Assembly (NCBI GenBank): GCA_013368375.1
Contig: JAACJP010000065.1
Coordinates: 62,001-126,000, forward strand
Length of the DNA: 64,000 nt
Direction: 5' to 3'
From: Tricholomella constricta
Lineage: Eukaryota > Basidiomycota > Agaricomycetes > Agaricales > Lyophyllaceae
In this document: piece by piece, positions 11,444 through 22,578 of the stretch
Layout of the letters: each line of letters opens with the position of its first letter
How positions within the stretch are numbered: the first letter of the stretch is position 1
Position numbers and translations under genes: made by a program
Notes under the pieces: generated by a model
What the model was told of the DNA's origin: nothing
Seen by the model: the letters and a program-made list of their open reading frames with translations, nothing else
The model's database searches: none

Positions 11444-12599
11444 TTTGCCTTTGCAAGCGCCGCCTTGGCTTCCTCCTGCGCCTCCTTCATGCGTTCCACG
11501 AACTTGTCGGCGGACTCGTTCTTGGAGGCGCCCCGACGCGGCTCAAAGCCCATGCGCGGATGCCGACCAGTGTCGAGCAGGAAGGGGGTCTGCTGCGTCG
11601 CCAAATGTACATGGTTATTGTAGCTGAATTCGGCGTCGGGCAGGAGGTCCTCCCAGTTGTTCTGGCGCTCATTGCAGAAGACTCGCAAGAACTGTTCCAG
11701 CTCCTGGTTGACGCGCTCAGTCTGTCCGTCGGTCTGTGGGTGGTACGCCGTCGAGGCTGACAGCTTGATACCCAGGAGTCTGTACAGTTTGCGCGTGAAC
11801 TCAGCAACGAACTGTGGACCTCGATCGGAGACGAATGCGTCGGGGAGACCGTGCAGCTTCCAGACGTGGCGGCGGTAGAGGTTCGCAGCTCCTAGAGCTG
11901 AACAGGTTGTGTGCAACACGATGAAATGCGCGCGCTTTCCGACCGAATCCACGACGTTCATGATTGCTTCGTGGCTGTTGGACTCTGGGAGTTTGGTGAT
12001 GAAGTCCACTGACACAACATTCCATCGGCCTTCGGGGATTGGGAGTGGCTGCAACTGTCCAACCGGGAGTTGACGTGGCTTGGTACACAGGCACATATCG
12101 CAGGTGCGGGTGTAAGACCCAATGAAATGCGACACCTGGGGCCACCAGTAGTTACGTGACACCAATTCAAGCATCTTCCAATGACTGGGGTGACCTGCAA
12201 CCTTGGAGTCGTGGTGCTGCTCCACAATGCATCGGCAGAGGTCTGGGACGTTCGGGACATAAATCTGCCCACGGAACGTGAGCAGACTGCCTTCCTCTCC
12301 CCACTCGCCGAAGCATAGGGAGCGACCGGCGATCTTGGATGCCTTGACCAGCTGCACCGCTTTTGCGACCGCATCCTCCTGCGCTCCGTCGCGATTGCCC
12401 TTGCGGATCGCTTTCAGCACATCGTCCTCCTCTCCGACCAGCGCAAGACCTTCGGTCGCGCGAACGGCAAAGAACTCGGGCTTGAGTAGTACGATGTCGG
12501 CGTTGTCGGCGCTTCCGCGATAATGCATCGGGCTTGCCCATGCTACGGCCAGGACGGTGGTGGAGGGCAAAGTCGAAGTTGGTGAGTGTTAGGACCTTG
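11436..12599 (-). pseudogene. Ty3/gypsy RNase H tail and integrase
   Basis: The minus-strand reading begins in the end of RNase H (FDFALHHRPGRS, GKPDALSR near 12570-12500). It then gives an integrase with the HHCC zinc region (begins HHDSKVAGH, ends CDMCLCTK), catalytic Asp in VDFITKLP and VSDRGPQF, Glu in TERVNQELEQ, and the YHPQTDGQTERV block. A frameshift near 12520 separates the RNase H tail from the integrase. The integrase frame is then open for about 370 codons until the foldback insertion. Gag, protease and most of the reverse transcriptase are missing: the LTR at 12600-12944 is followed almost directly by the RNase H tail. Confidence 0.9.
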
Positions 12600-12944
12600 C
12601 GTAGCACGCTGGTTGCGGAGTTATTCCGAGACCACCGAAGCGGACAGGCCTGACGTCGTCAAGGAAGACGGGCTCCGATAGGGTAATCGGAGGTCGTGAG
12701 CGTTGACGAGGATGTTCACCGGAGCTTATTCGAACGAATGAGCACAAGTGATACAATTGCGGAGCTGAGTAAACCGAGAGAGTAAGAGAGAATAAGAAAC
12801 GGGAACGGGAACTAGTCGTAACAAATGGTAATATCGAGGTAAAGAGTCCAACAGAGAAGTGGTGCCATATATATACAGTGGTCGTGCGTGGGAAAACGTA
12901 GTGGATGTGAGTTTTAGGGGTGGTCGTTAGGGGCGGTCGTGACA
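12600..12944 (-). repeat. Ty3/gypsy LTR (minus strand)
   Basis: Read on the minus strand it begins TGTCACGACCGCCCC and ends CAGCGTGCTACG. It is clearly homologous along its whole length to the LTR at 61484-61829, sharing the TATATATATGGCACC promoter-like stretch and the GCTCACGACCTCCGA block. The terminal CA is mutated to CG. After it, AGGTCCTAACA is shared with the leader of the 61.5-kb element, so this is the 5' LTR of an internally deleted copy. Confidence 0.85.
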
Positions 12945-13285
12945 GTCTTTAGTGGAGTCGGGGAGGGCGCGTGAGATGGTTGATTGGGTGGCTTCGTACG
13001 CTTTGTCGTTGAGACTGTTAAGTAGCGCGATGCATTTAAATAGATCTTTGGTGACTTCACCCATCTCGAAAGCACTGTCCACAAGTTGGCAGATTGTCGT
13101 GGCCGTGGTGACTAGCGGTTCGGCGGAGGAGCAGTACGTTGAAAGAGCTTGGCGGATGATCGCTACCTGTTTGATCGGTCCCGCGCTCTGGCAGTGGTCT
13201 TTCAAGGCTTTATAAGAGCTCCTCGCGCTCTGATCGTCAATTAAATCTGCGAGGGATTCGTCCACGGCATGGTGAACTGCCGCAA
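12945..13285 (-). pseudogene. Copia-like gag, C-terminal part
   Basis: The minus-strand translation (DESLADLIDDQSARSSYKAL, KQVAIIRQALSTYCSSAEP and onward) has the helical pattern of UBN2-type gag of LTR retrotransposons. It is cut at the right by Plavaka B, and the N-terminal half reappears at 26015-26305 in the same strand. Removing Plavaka B and one AA/TT duplication joins the two halves in frame (...NCAMAV + AAVHHAVDES...). On the left it is cut by the gypsy LTR at 12944. Confidence 0.65.
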
Positions 13286-13298
13286 CATCAGCAAGATC
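13286..13298 (+). repeat. Plavaka B left terminal inverted repeat
   Basis: CATCAGCAAGATC is the exact inverse of 26002-26014. The flanking dinucleotide is AA at 13284-13285. Confidence 0.85.
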
Positions 13299-13551
13299 AC
13301 GGGCCGCTAGAACGACTAGATCTAGAGGATCTAGCCAATCTAACAATCTATCTCGTTCGCTAGTCCTAAGTGAGAAGCCTAATTCTAATGGACTTCTATC
13401 TCATTCCTAGCCCTTCTATCCCAACGGACAGGACTAACACACATAGATAGAGAGCAACTTATATTACTAGGATACACGACAGAATACTCTAATGTTTGAG
13501 CCCGATGTAGTCAAGGCTCTAAAAGAATGAGAATTAGAAGGTCAGTGAGCA

Positions 13552-15275
13552 TCACAGCGAGAAACAAAGATGGAGTACACACCAGAGAGAAAGTGTCGCT
13601 CGCACATTGATATCAGGCTGGGAGACGGCGGCGGCAGCGGCGGCTCCAGCAGGCATGTGATCCTCTGCTTTGGAAATGATGATGGGCCATTGTTCGTCTT
13701 CCTTGAGGCTCTGTGCAAGGGCCACGTAACCGGCCGTGCGCGCGATCCACTCATCACCACCAAATGCTGGGGCAGACTGAGACCGCTTCTTGCCTGCCGC
13801 CACCTCGTCCTTCTTCTCATCCTTCTTCTTCGGATATTCACCAGTTTCCCAGAGCTCGAAAGCACGCTCCATCTGTAAGACAGAGTCAGTAGATAAAGAA
13901 ACATGAGGTAAAAGCGGACACACTGCAGCTGTGCATAATGCCAGACCTCCCACTGGCAATCCGTAATCCATGGCTGCCCCCGCCGCCTGCTTCAGATGCG
14001 TAGCGAAGATCTCCAAGACTAGGTCCGACTGGAACGCCCCCTTCTGGCCCTATGCCCTGAAATGAACAGACGAACAGATGACTCAATGCATGACATACCT
14101 TTGGAGCGTCAGGGTTGGCATAGAGCCACCGAAATTCACCTGGGTCGCCGCGCTGTTCCTCAACCCAGTCAATGATCTCGACTTTGGTCATCTCGTACTT
14201 TTCAAAGAGATCACCAAGGATGGCGATGGCGTCCTTCCCGATCGAGCTTCGCCATTCGGTAATGATTTTGCTTGTCTGTCGAGGGACGTTTGAGTGACGA
14301 ACAACGGGAAAGGGGGTGCTCACCTGTTCCACAACTGCCGGCCAAGCATCTTGATTGTTCTCCGTCCATGTCCAGTGTTCTTCCATTGTGAAATCAAATA
14401 TGTACTCCCACCACTCTTGGACATAGTCGTGGAGGAGTGCATTCGAAGAGAACGGGGCAAGAAGGCTTGCTGCGAAGTTGATCGCGGTGCCCTTGAATTC
14501 CTTTTTCCATTTTTCACCGCATGACTGACCTGCAGCGCCGGTAGGGAATGGAAGGCAACCGACGGGCATTTTCTTGAAGCGGACGGTGGTTGCGGTGGCA
14601 ATGTCGGCATTTGATGTCTTGACCTTCCCAACATCAACTTCTTGGATCTTGACTTTCATCTGTAAACATATCTGTTAGCTAGTTGGCAATTACGACAGAA
14701 AAGTGAACGGTTCAACGCATCTTTGGTACTCTTTGGACCAATCTGTACCCTGACCGATAACTTGCTCTTCTGGGTAGCATTTAGCTGCTCTGGGGACTCG
14801 TCTTCATCGAATTCGCCGGCTACGACAGGTTCCTCGTCATCGGCGGCTTTGGTGGCAGGAGTGGATCGGCGAGAGATAGTTTGAGCAGCAAGATGTTTTC
14901 TCCAGTCAGGACGGAGGCCGGCTGCAACATCGGCTTTCTTTGCTCGTTTGGTTTCGGAAGCGGCAGAACTAGATATCGTAATATGTGGAGTGTATGATGA
15001 AGGAGAGAGAAGCAGTGAATGACCTACCTGTCAGTGTTATCGGTGACTTTGCGTTTTGCGATCACAGTGACAGTTAATGGTGGGCGATCACGTGCACTGT
15101 TGATAACTTGACGAAGGCTACGGTCAATAACCTATGGAATCGCGATGAATAACATGTTCTATGCGCCAACCGGACTACATACCCTGGATTTCTTCAGCTT
15201 TTTCTTGATGACTGCCGTACCAAGCTCTTCTCCGCTGTGCTCCACATTGTTGTCAACTGGAGGGTCGAAATCTTC
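13552..15275 (-). pseudogene. Plavaka B partner protein, C-terminal part
   Basis: This is the downstream half of a minus-strand spliced gene whose N-terminal half lies at 21659-22441, separated by element A. Exons read through a basic segment (IKKKLKKSR, VIAKRKVTDN), an acidic linker, and a core ending in W...GAFQSDLVLEIFATHL and ALCTAAVxRAFELWETGEY. That core aligns with GLFQSSLILCTLALAHYQ and AALILAIQAVEHALGGW of element A's partner, so the two are homologous. Short introns are visible near 13868-13930, 14050-14100 and 14275-14325. The C-terminus is rich in Lys/Glu then Ala. No known catalytic motif is seen; DNA binding is inferred from composition and context only. Confidence 0.65.
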
Positions 15276-15288
15276 CATCAGCATTTCG
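15276..15288 (+). repeat. Plavaka A left terminal inverted repeat
   Basis: CATCAGCATTTCG is the exact inverse of 21646-21658. It shares CATCAGCA with element B's termini. Confidence 0.85.
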
Positions 15289-15295
15289 ACAGGTC

Positions 15296-15475
15296 CGTCT
15301 TTGGACCGCTTTGATGTCTTTGAAAAGATGTCAAAGATACCGAAGCTGCAGAAGATGGAAAAGCTGCCTCATCTTTGTAACGCAGCGTCACAAATCTTTG
15401 AAAGACATGAATCATCTTTTAAAGATGGTCGTGATCTTTATGTACGTCTCAATGAACATCTTTGCAATGCGATAT
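15296..15475. repeat. Subterminal AAAGATG/CATCTTT cluster of element A
   Basis: About eleven copies of an AAAGA/TCTTT core, often AAAGATG or CATCTTT, occur in both orientations within 180 bp just inside the left terminus. A sparser set lies at the right end (21525-21630). One right-end copy, CAAAGATGCATTGAGA, closely matches the inverse of the left-end TCTCAATGAACATCTTTG. CACTA-type transposons carry comparable subterminal repeats as protein-binding sites; binding here is inference. Confidence 0.6.
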
Positions 15476-15536
15476 GAATCAATGAAAATGCTAGATTAGA
15501 ATTGACTCGACTACACCGCTATTGAAACTCATACCC

Positions 15537-18001
15537 TCAATCCTCATCAGACTCGAGTACATATTCTTCGGGAACCTCGAAACCATCTATATCACCATCA
15601 GACGATGCAGCGCGCTTGCGCTCAGCAACCTTTCCTTTCTTCTTCTTCGAGGCCTGATTGTCGAGGAATTCTGTTACAGTCGAGAAAATGTCTTCCCATT
15701 TCCTATCGTCAAAATTCTTGATGGTCGGCAGGTACTGTGTCGCCCGATTGTTGAATTTTGCCTTCGATTTGCTCTTGGAGCTTGAAGGAGCGCCGCGTTC
15801 GAAGCTGTCGCCATATTTTGCACCAGAAAACGGTTCCAGCTTGATGAGTGTACCGCTTTTCCAACCTCCGAGTGCATGTTCAACCTTGAGATAGGTAACA
15901 GTGTTAGTTATTAGATCAAATAGTATAACTCATGTGAAAGCTCACCGCCTGAATGGCCAAAATCAAAGCTGCCGATGGTTTGTCATCTGCTATTTCTGGA
16001 TACTCGTCGATCTCTTGATAGTGTGCGAGCGCGAGGGTGCAAAGGATAAGTGATGACTGGAATAGACCCTTTGACAGAAAGAAAAGGGTTGTTAAACATG
16101 TGAACGAAGTAGTGAGAATACTACTTACCTTTTTACGGACCCCTCTATCCTCGTCTTCGTCCCATACCTTCCAGTGAAAAGGCTTTGTTTTCTCCCCTTC
16201 CGGCGCCTCAAGCATGTACAACACGGTGTCTTGGATAGTGTCCTCGTCGGGGAAATGGTCCGGATTGCCTTTGATGTACTGTTCGACAACCTTTGCAGCA
16301 GTTGAGCCAAAGACGTGACGCCAATTATTGAGCCGATAGCTGACCTAGAGAAGGGATAACTGAGAGCAGAGTAGGGTAAACAAAAAGCGACACGCACTAA
16401 GCCACACCAGACATCGTCATCCTCTACCTCGTGCTCGCCTACTCCAAAGACAGTATCCACAATGTATCGCACATCCTCCACGGCAAGGGTCTCCCAGGGA
16501 TCTCCTTCACGGCTACCGACCTTTTTGCGAGCCAAAGGAACGACGAGGGCACTGAAGGCGGCTTCGGTCCCTGAAGGCAGATGCTTGAGGGTCCATTTTT
16601 CTGCGCCTCCACGCTGTGCCTTCTTGGTAATGGTTGAAGTAGTGTTCAACCGCTCTATCTTGACCATTGGCTGTAAACGAGTCGAAGTCAGAGGTTATAT
16701 GAATTATAGATGATTCTGTACCGGAAAAGCAGCCCCACTTCGCGCTGGCACAGCCATCTGTTTGACTGGCCGTTCAAGTTCATCGTCTACCCCGTCATTG
16801 AGTATACCGCCATACTGAACACCGGACTCGTTGCTGACAGCGCTTTGCAAGGATAGAGATGACTTCGATGGAGTGGCATTCCAGTATTTCGAGTGCAAGA
16901 GTCCAGACGGAATGGCAGGTTTTGTCTTTTTTGTCTTCTCACTGTCCAGAAATTGTGAGCGGAGGCATGAATGAACACATAACACTGTAAGTACATACCT
17001 GAGTGTGTCCGAGGTGCTGATCTTACGCTTGTTTCCAATGGTGGGAGTGCCCAGTGCAGGAATGGTTTCCCGCACGGCGGTGATATCAGCACGTCCCAAT
17101 TTGGTTTTGGGCTGCTTCTTCTTCCCGCGCTCAACCGTGTCCACCTGTTCATCGTCGTCTTCATGCTCGCTCTCTTCATATTCCTTGTCCTTAATATTAT
17201 CTGCGGCTTCATTGTCCATATCTAGTACGTCTTTCCATGGAAAGTTAGTCTTTCTTTCAATTGGACAAATTGGTCTATCACTTACTTTCCTCACATTCTG
17301 ATTCAGGTGTCACCTCGCGCAACTGCTTACTACGCCTTGAAGCACCAGCAACATCAGTATCATGGCCAGCTAAAAGAATGGTGGTAAGTAATTGTCAAAC
17401 AGCCCAGAAAAAAACTTAAGGCTCCAACATTTGTTGAAGGTGTGATTTGAGGTGTTGTCGGTCACTCGGTTGCTATCGGCTTCGTCGAATTGTTGACCTA
17501 CCACTGAAGTGATAGTGAGTATATATATGTTGCTCATTTATGAACCTTGCTTTTTGTGTTTCTTACCTTCTGGTGTATTTGTAGTGCGAGCCGCCATAAG
17601 GGTATCTGAATATTGGTGAGCAATCGTTGGACAGTGGTTCCACAGTGCTTACCTTGACCTTTTCTCTCCGTAGAATTTTTTCTGGCCTTTTTTCTCGTCG
17701 GCGGACCTGCACGGGCAGCTCGCTTTCGCCCCTCGTCTTCTTTATACATGTGGTCCTCGATGTCTGCGACATTTTGAATCAGGTCTCTTTGCTGTTCGTC
17801 CTCTTCCATCCTTTCCCGGGCTTCTTGCTCGCGTGCTGATTTCATTTCTTGTGCAGAGCGACGTTTTCCTGGAGCAACCCCTGCTGCGACTCCTGGGCGA
17901 ACATTTTTGTTTTTCGAACGTGTTTTGATGACCAGCGTTGGAGCAATCGTAGGGACAGAGGAGTCCGTATCAGGAGTGTGGACTTTCTTGCGAGGAGGCA
18001 T
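15537..18001 (-). CDS. Plavaka A partner protein (unknown function, nuclear-type)
   Basis: A spliced minus-strand gene starts with the ATG at 18001 (MPPRKKVH) and ends with the TGA at 15537-15539 (...EEYVLESDED). The N-terminus is basic with a coiled-coil-like Glu/Arg run and a clear nuclear-localisation-type stretch (RKKARKN). A very acidic segment near 17160-17210 follows. The conserved core (about 16667-15870) contains WTLKHLPSG, VRYIVDTVFG, NNWRHVFGSTAAKVVEQYI and GLFQSSLILCTLALAHYQ. A Lys-rich, acidic tail ends it. Introns of about 50-60 nt interrupt it many times. It is divergently paired with the transposase and homologous to element B's partner gene. It has no recognised enzymatic motif. 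A TnpA-like role in binding the element's subterminal repeats is plausible but unproven. Confidence 0.65.
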
Positions 18002-18144
18002 CGATGAGCAAAAATAGAGATGGGGGGCTGTCGCCGTTGGTTGTCAAGGAGTGTTTGTTGTGTTCGACTTGGGCTCAATTTTCAAATTTCGAATTGCAGC
18101 CACCGGAACTATGCAATTTTTTATCCCGAATCACTCCACTCGCC

Positions 18145-21100
18145 ATGGCCCGCATTCCGAAGTCATTCAAACCAAAGAACATCCTTTGCCCCACATGTCG
18201 CCAGTGCTTCAGCTCGCGTGCCGGCCTCAGTAATCACCGCAGGATTCACCGTCAAAATGAACACCTGCGACAACTTCGGTTTCCTTCAGCTCACCCTCGA
18301 ACGCCTTCACCGCCCCCTTTTGATGAATATCACTCTGACTTTGCTTCTCCTCATCGTTTGACTCGGCCAGCAGTAAGGACAGATGGCGCAACGTCTCAGA
18401 GAGAGGAGACAGTATATACTCACCCCTTTCTTAATGGTAATAATTTAATTGGTTACAGACTCGATGACCTTCTGCTTACCCACATGTCTCCAGGCTGCCC
18501 CCGCGATGCAAATGGGGTGCCTCTAACACCGAATCAGCCACCTCCAGCTGCTGCACCACATGATCCAGACGACTTTGCACCTTTTACGAGCAGAGCCACA
18601 TTCAAACTGTCACAACTTCTCTACACGCGTAGCGGGATGAGCCAGGGAGCACTCAATGAGCTTTTCCAATGCTGGGCTGCTATCACTGGACAGGATCCTC
18701 CGTTCGCAAGTGCCGAGGATATGCATGAAACTATTGACAGTATCGAGCTTGGTGGAGTGCGATGGTCCTCGTTTACTGTACAATATTCTGGTGACCTTGG
18801 GGAAGGCGAGCCAGAGCCATGGAAGACAAAGGCTTATCCGGTATATTTTCGCGACCCTCTTGAAGTTTTACATGAGCAGCTAGGGAATCCGGACTTTGTT
18901 GGTGAGATGGACCACGCTTCGAAGAAGGTCTTCGATAAGGACGGAACACGGCGCTACCAAAATCTCATGTCGAGTGATTGGGCATGGCGTCATGCGGTAA
19001 GTCAATGTTATCATAATCAGATACATATTGATGAGAGAAGAAATAGGATAAGCTGGCCCAGGACCCGGACAATCACGACGCAACATTTTGTCCGATTATT
19101 TTAGGTAGTGACAAAACTACCGTTTCGGTAGCCACGGGGCACAACGAATACTACCCCCTCTACATGTCCAATGGCTTAGTCCATAACAATGTCCGACGGG
19201 CACATAGAAATGCTTTGACACTTATTGGCTTTCTGGCGATACCGAAAAGTATTTTATTAGTAGCCTTCATTTACAATATGATTATACTGATAATCATTCT
19301 TTACAGCCGACCGCGAGCACCAAGACTCCGTTGAATTTCGCAAATTTCGACGCAGTCTCTTTCATGCTTCTCTCATCGAAATTTTCAGGTCGTTACGTCC
19401 ATATATGGAAAAACCTGAGCTTGTGCGTTACGGCGATGGCTACTATCGGAACACCATCTATGGGCTGGGCCCGTACATCGCTGACTATCCCGAACAGGCT
19501 CTTCTTACCTGCATTGTGCAGGGCTGGTGTCCACGGTATGAGTCATGGCTTGTCATTATCCTTGAATTTCATTGACATCATGCTTGTAGATGCACAGCCC
19601 CGTCCAATGACCTCGACGGTAAGGGTGGTCGACGGTCACACGAGCTTACGCTTGCCGCGATGGCTGCGCTTGATGCGAAGACGCTATGGGAGCAATATGG
19701 AATAGTTTCCGATCTCCTGGTAAGATATCGTTTCAGAGCTTTCCCAAATAAACTGAACCATGTATGTCCTGCAGCCGTTCACGCACTCCTTTCCCTTTGC
19801 TGACATTCACGAGCTCATCGCTCTCGACCTTCTCCATCAAATCATCAAAGGCGTCTTCAAAGACCATCTTGTTACGTGGGTCGAAGACTACATCAAACTT
19901 GCACACACTGCGGCGGAAGCGAAGAAGATTCTAGCTGATATTGATCGAAGGTGGGCACTTTTGTTTGATATTTGACATAGAATTGATGTCTTTTTAAGAA
20001 TCGCAGCCGCTCCGCCATTTCCTGGTGTTCGACGCTTTCCGGAGGGCCGCGGGTTCAAACAATGGACGGGCGACGACTCGAAAGCGCTCATGAAGGTATT
20101 TATGACCCTTATCACAACATTCGAAGACATTGAAGGAGAGTAAATCTAGGTCTATCTGCCTGCAATTGCGGGACACGTCCCTTCACAAATGGTCCGTGCT
20201 TTGAGCACATTCACAGAATTCTGCTATCTGGTCCGACGCGAAGTTCTTGACGAGAACGACTTGCAGAAGCTGGATGAGCTTGTCGAACTCTACCACCAGG
20301 AGCGAACAATTTTTGAGCAGGAGGGAGTCCGACCCGATGGCTTCTCTCTGCCCCGCCAACACTCGATGGTTCATTACACCACTTTAATCCGGGAGTTCGG
20401 AGCACCAAACGGACTCTGTTCGTCAATCACTGAATCCAAGCACATCAAGACTGTGAAGAAACCCTATCGGCGCACTAATCGGGATCGGGAGACGGCACTC
20501 GGGCAGATGCTCATCATTAACCAGCGCCAAGACAAGCTTGCGGCGGCGCATGTCAATTTTCAATCACTCGGAATGCTGGCCGGTTCACTCTTTGGGCCAC
20601 CTGATGCGGTGGTTGATGATGTAATGACGCAGAGAGCCGGAGCCAGAGACACCGAGGACGACGACGGAGGGGCAGTGGACGGACATGTCCTAGCGGAGGT
20701 CAAACTAGCCTCCAAAGCTGGTGCGTGATCATCTTTTTGTTCTTGTATCTTCACTTATCTGCATTCCCAGTCTCGGGCCTCCCTCGCGAGCTTTCAGCAC
20801 TCGGTCGACACCTCAATCTTCCCCAACTTCCAGCTCTCGTGTCCCGCTTCCTGTATGAGCAAACCCATCCTGAACTCGACCTCCTTGTGGATGATATCCC
20901 CCTTGATCTATGCCCTCGATACAAAGGAAAAGTCCGTGTTTTTCCGTCTGCCATCTCAACTTTTTATGCCCCAAGCGACCTTTCAGGGACAAAAGGGATG
21001 CTCCGCGAGCGGATTAGGTCGACTGATTCTTGGAGAGGGGGTCCTGAACGGCGGGACTGTGTATTCGTCAACAATGACCCCAATTTGCCTGGTTTTCGAG

Positions 21101-21432
21101 GCATGCACGCCGCGCGCGTTCATCTTTTTTTCTCCATCCGCCATCAGAGTGTTATATTTCCTTGTGCCCTCGTCTCGTGGTTCTCTGCCATTGGAGAGGA
21201 TCCATGTCCTGACACTGGCATGTGGATGGTTGAGCCGGACTTTGACCTAACAGGGAATCGTATTATGTCAGTCATCCATTTAGATAGTATACTTCGCGGG
21301 GCTCATTTGATGGGCCGAGCAGGACGTGAGCGAATCCCGCGAAGTCTTACATTCTCCGACACTCTCAATGCTTTCTCAGCATTCTACGTTAACAAGTACA
21401 TTGATCACCACAGTCACGAAATTGCATTCTAG
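18145..21432 (+). CDS. Plavaka transposase, element A
   Basis: A spliced transposase of the Plavaka group (CMC/EnSpm-like DDE enzymes). The ATG at 18145 opens an N-terminal C2H2 finger (CPTCRQCFSSRAGLSNHRRI then H). Conserved blocks follow: 'FKLSQLLYTRSGMS', 'VYFRDPLEVLHEQLGNPDF', 'ILGSDKTTVSVATG', 'NVRRAHRNALTLIGFLAIPK', 'IADYPEQALL', 'FADIHELIALDLLHQIIKG', 'KQWTGDDSKALMKVYLPA', 'FGAPNGLCSSITESKHI' and a C-terminal 'HHSHEIAF'. Likely catalytic acids are Asp in GSDKT, Asp in LDLLH and Glu in ITESKH, by analogy with CMC enzymes. Introns lie near 18371-18458, 18997-19048, 19250-19305, 19535-19590, 19722-19774, 19951-20006, 20097-20150 and 20722-20770. No stop interrupts the predicted exons. Confidence 0.85.
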
Positions 21433-21645
21433 TTAACATTTTACTATATTCGAGGCCTAGCTACATTGCATATTTGACCATGACGTGGGAGACAAACTGA
21501 ACATCGGGAACCGAAAAACATGTCTGAAATTCAAAGATGCATTGAGATAGAGCGCGGAAGATGAAGATGTCGAAGAAGGTGGTAGCGAAGATCAAGATAC
21601 ATAAGAGAGCCGCATCAAAGACAAAGATACAAAAGCAAGAATGGC

Positions 21646-21658
21646 CGAAATGCTGATG
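21646..21658 (-). repeat. Plavaka A right terminal inverted repeat
   Basis: CGAAATGCTGATG is the exact inverse of 15276-15288 and is followed by the TC duplication. Confidence 0.85.
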
Positions 21659-22441
21659 TCATCGTCGTCGTGATCCTCATCCAAACTGATTGCCATCCCA
21701 TCGGATTCAGTATCGACGGTTGATTCAGGTGGAAAGGTTTCTGCACCCTCGGAAATGTCATCGACCTCCATTTCGGCAACGTTGATAGGGTCTTGAACTT
21801 GGCCTTCATAATCTTCGTCGTCTTCGGGGTTTTGCGGAAGCGCGTTGCTAGCAGATGCTGGAACTGAGGTATGTGCGACCTGAGTCATCTTCAGCCTTTG
21901 TTTGGATCACGAAGCGTCAATTACTTACCGCCCTCGTCATGTTCTTTGTAGGTATCATTGCTATTTTCTTGGAAACGGCCGTTGCAGTTTTCTTGATGGC
22001 AGCCGGCGTTGCAATTTTCCCCGTGGCAGCCGTTGCAATTTTCTCTGTGGCAGTCGTTGCAGTTTTCTGTCCAGCGGCCTTTGTCTTTGCCGTGGTTCTT
22101 GTGCGCGAGACTGCAGGTATGTCTGTTAATACTCCTCCAAACGACTGTCTCCCTGACTGACCTTTCTGTTCAGAGCGCCTATCAGGGTGTGTGGCATGCT
22201 TGGCATCCTCAATATCCTCCGCTCGAATCTGGTCCTCGATGGCAGCGGTACTCTGGATCTTGCCTTGATGCTCAGCTGCCGCCTTTGCTTGTGCGGCAGC
22301 CGCTTCAAGTTCTGCCCGCTCATTGTCAGCCCTTACCTGAGCAGGAGTGCGCCTTTTGTGCCTTTGGTCAAGAACAACCTGGCCAGGATTTGTGTTTGCT
22401 CCTTTACGGACGGGGCGCGGGTGGGGGGTGGAAGTGGACAT
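21659..22441 (-). pseudogene. Plavaka B partner protein, N-terminal part
   Basis: The ATG at 22441 starts MSTSTPHPRPVRKG, followed by an Ala/Glu-rich helical segment. An Ala/Thr/Lys repeat region comes next (units such as KKTATAVSK, KIATAATG), then an acidic stretch (near 21660-21790, ...SLDEDHDDDD). The reading frame runs directly into element A's terminus at 21658 and resumes at 15275. N-terminal basic, middle acidic and C-terminal core order matches element A's partner. Confidence 0.65.
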
Positions 22442-22578
22442 TTCTGGGCAGTGGGTCGGAAGCGTAAGGAAGAAAGAAAGAGCGCGACTGACTCACCCCA
22501 GAAATTTTGAATTTGAAATGTACTCCTATCATCCATCATCCATCTCATTAACTTCCACACTAGTCTCTCCACATCACG

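Larger units (their letters stand above)
15276..21658. mobile_element. Plavaka DNA transposon, element A (complete)
   Basis: The 13-bp terminal repeat CATCAGCATTTCG at 15276-15288 is matched by its inverse at 21646-21658, and TC flanks both sides (2-bp duplication). Excision with one TC restores the reading frame of element B's partner gene across the site. It contains two divergent genes, the partner (minus, 15537-18001) and the transposase (plus, 18145-21432), with start codons only about 140 bp apart, implying a shared bidirectional promoter. Subterminal DNA is rich in AAAGATG/CATCTTT (about 11 AAAGA-core copies in 15296-15470, fewer at 21525-21630). It shows no obvious disabling lesion. 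Confidence 0.85.

Noticed and set aside
13552..18001. One long minus-strand gene from 18001 to 13552
   Set aside because: A stop at 15537, terminal repeats at 15276 and homology between the two halves show that two separate partner genes are present, one from each Plavaka element.
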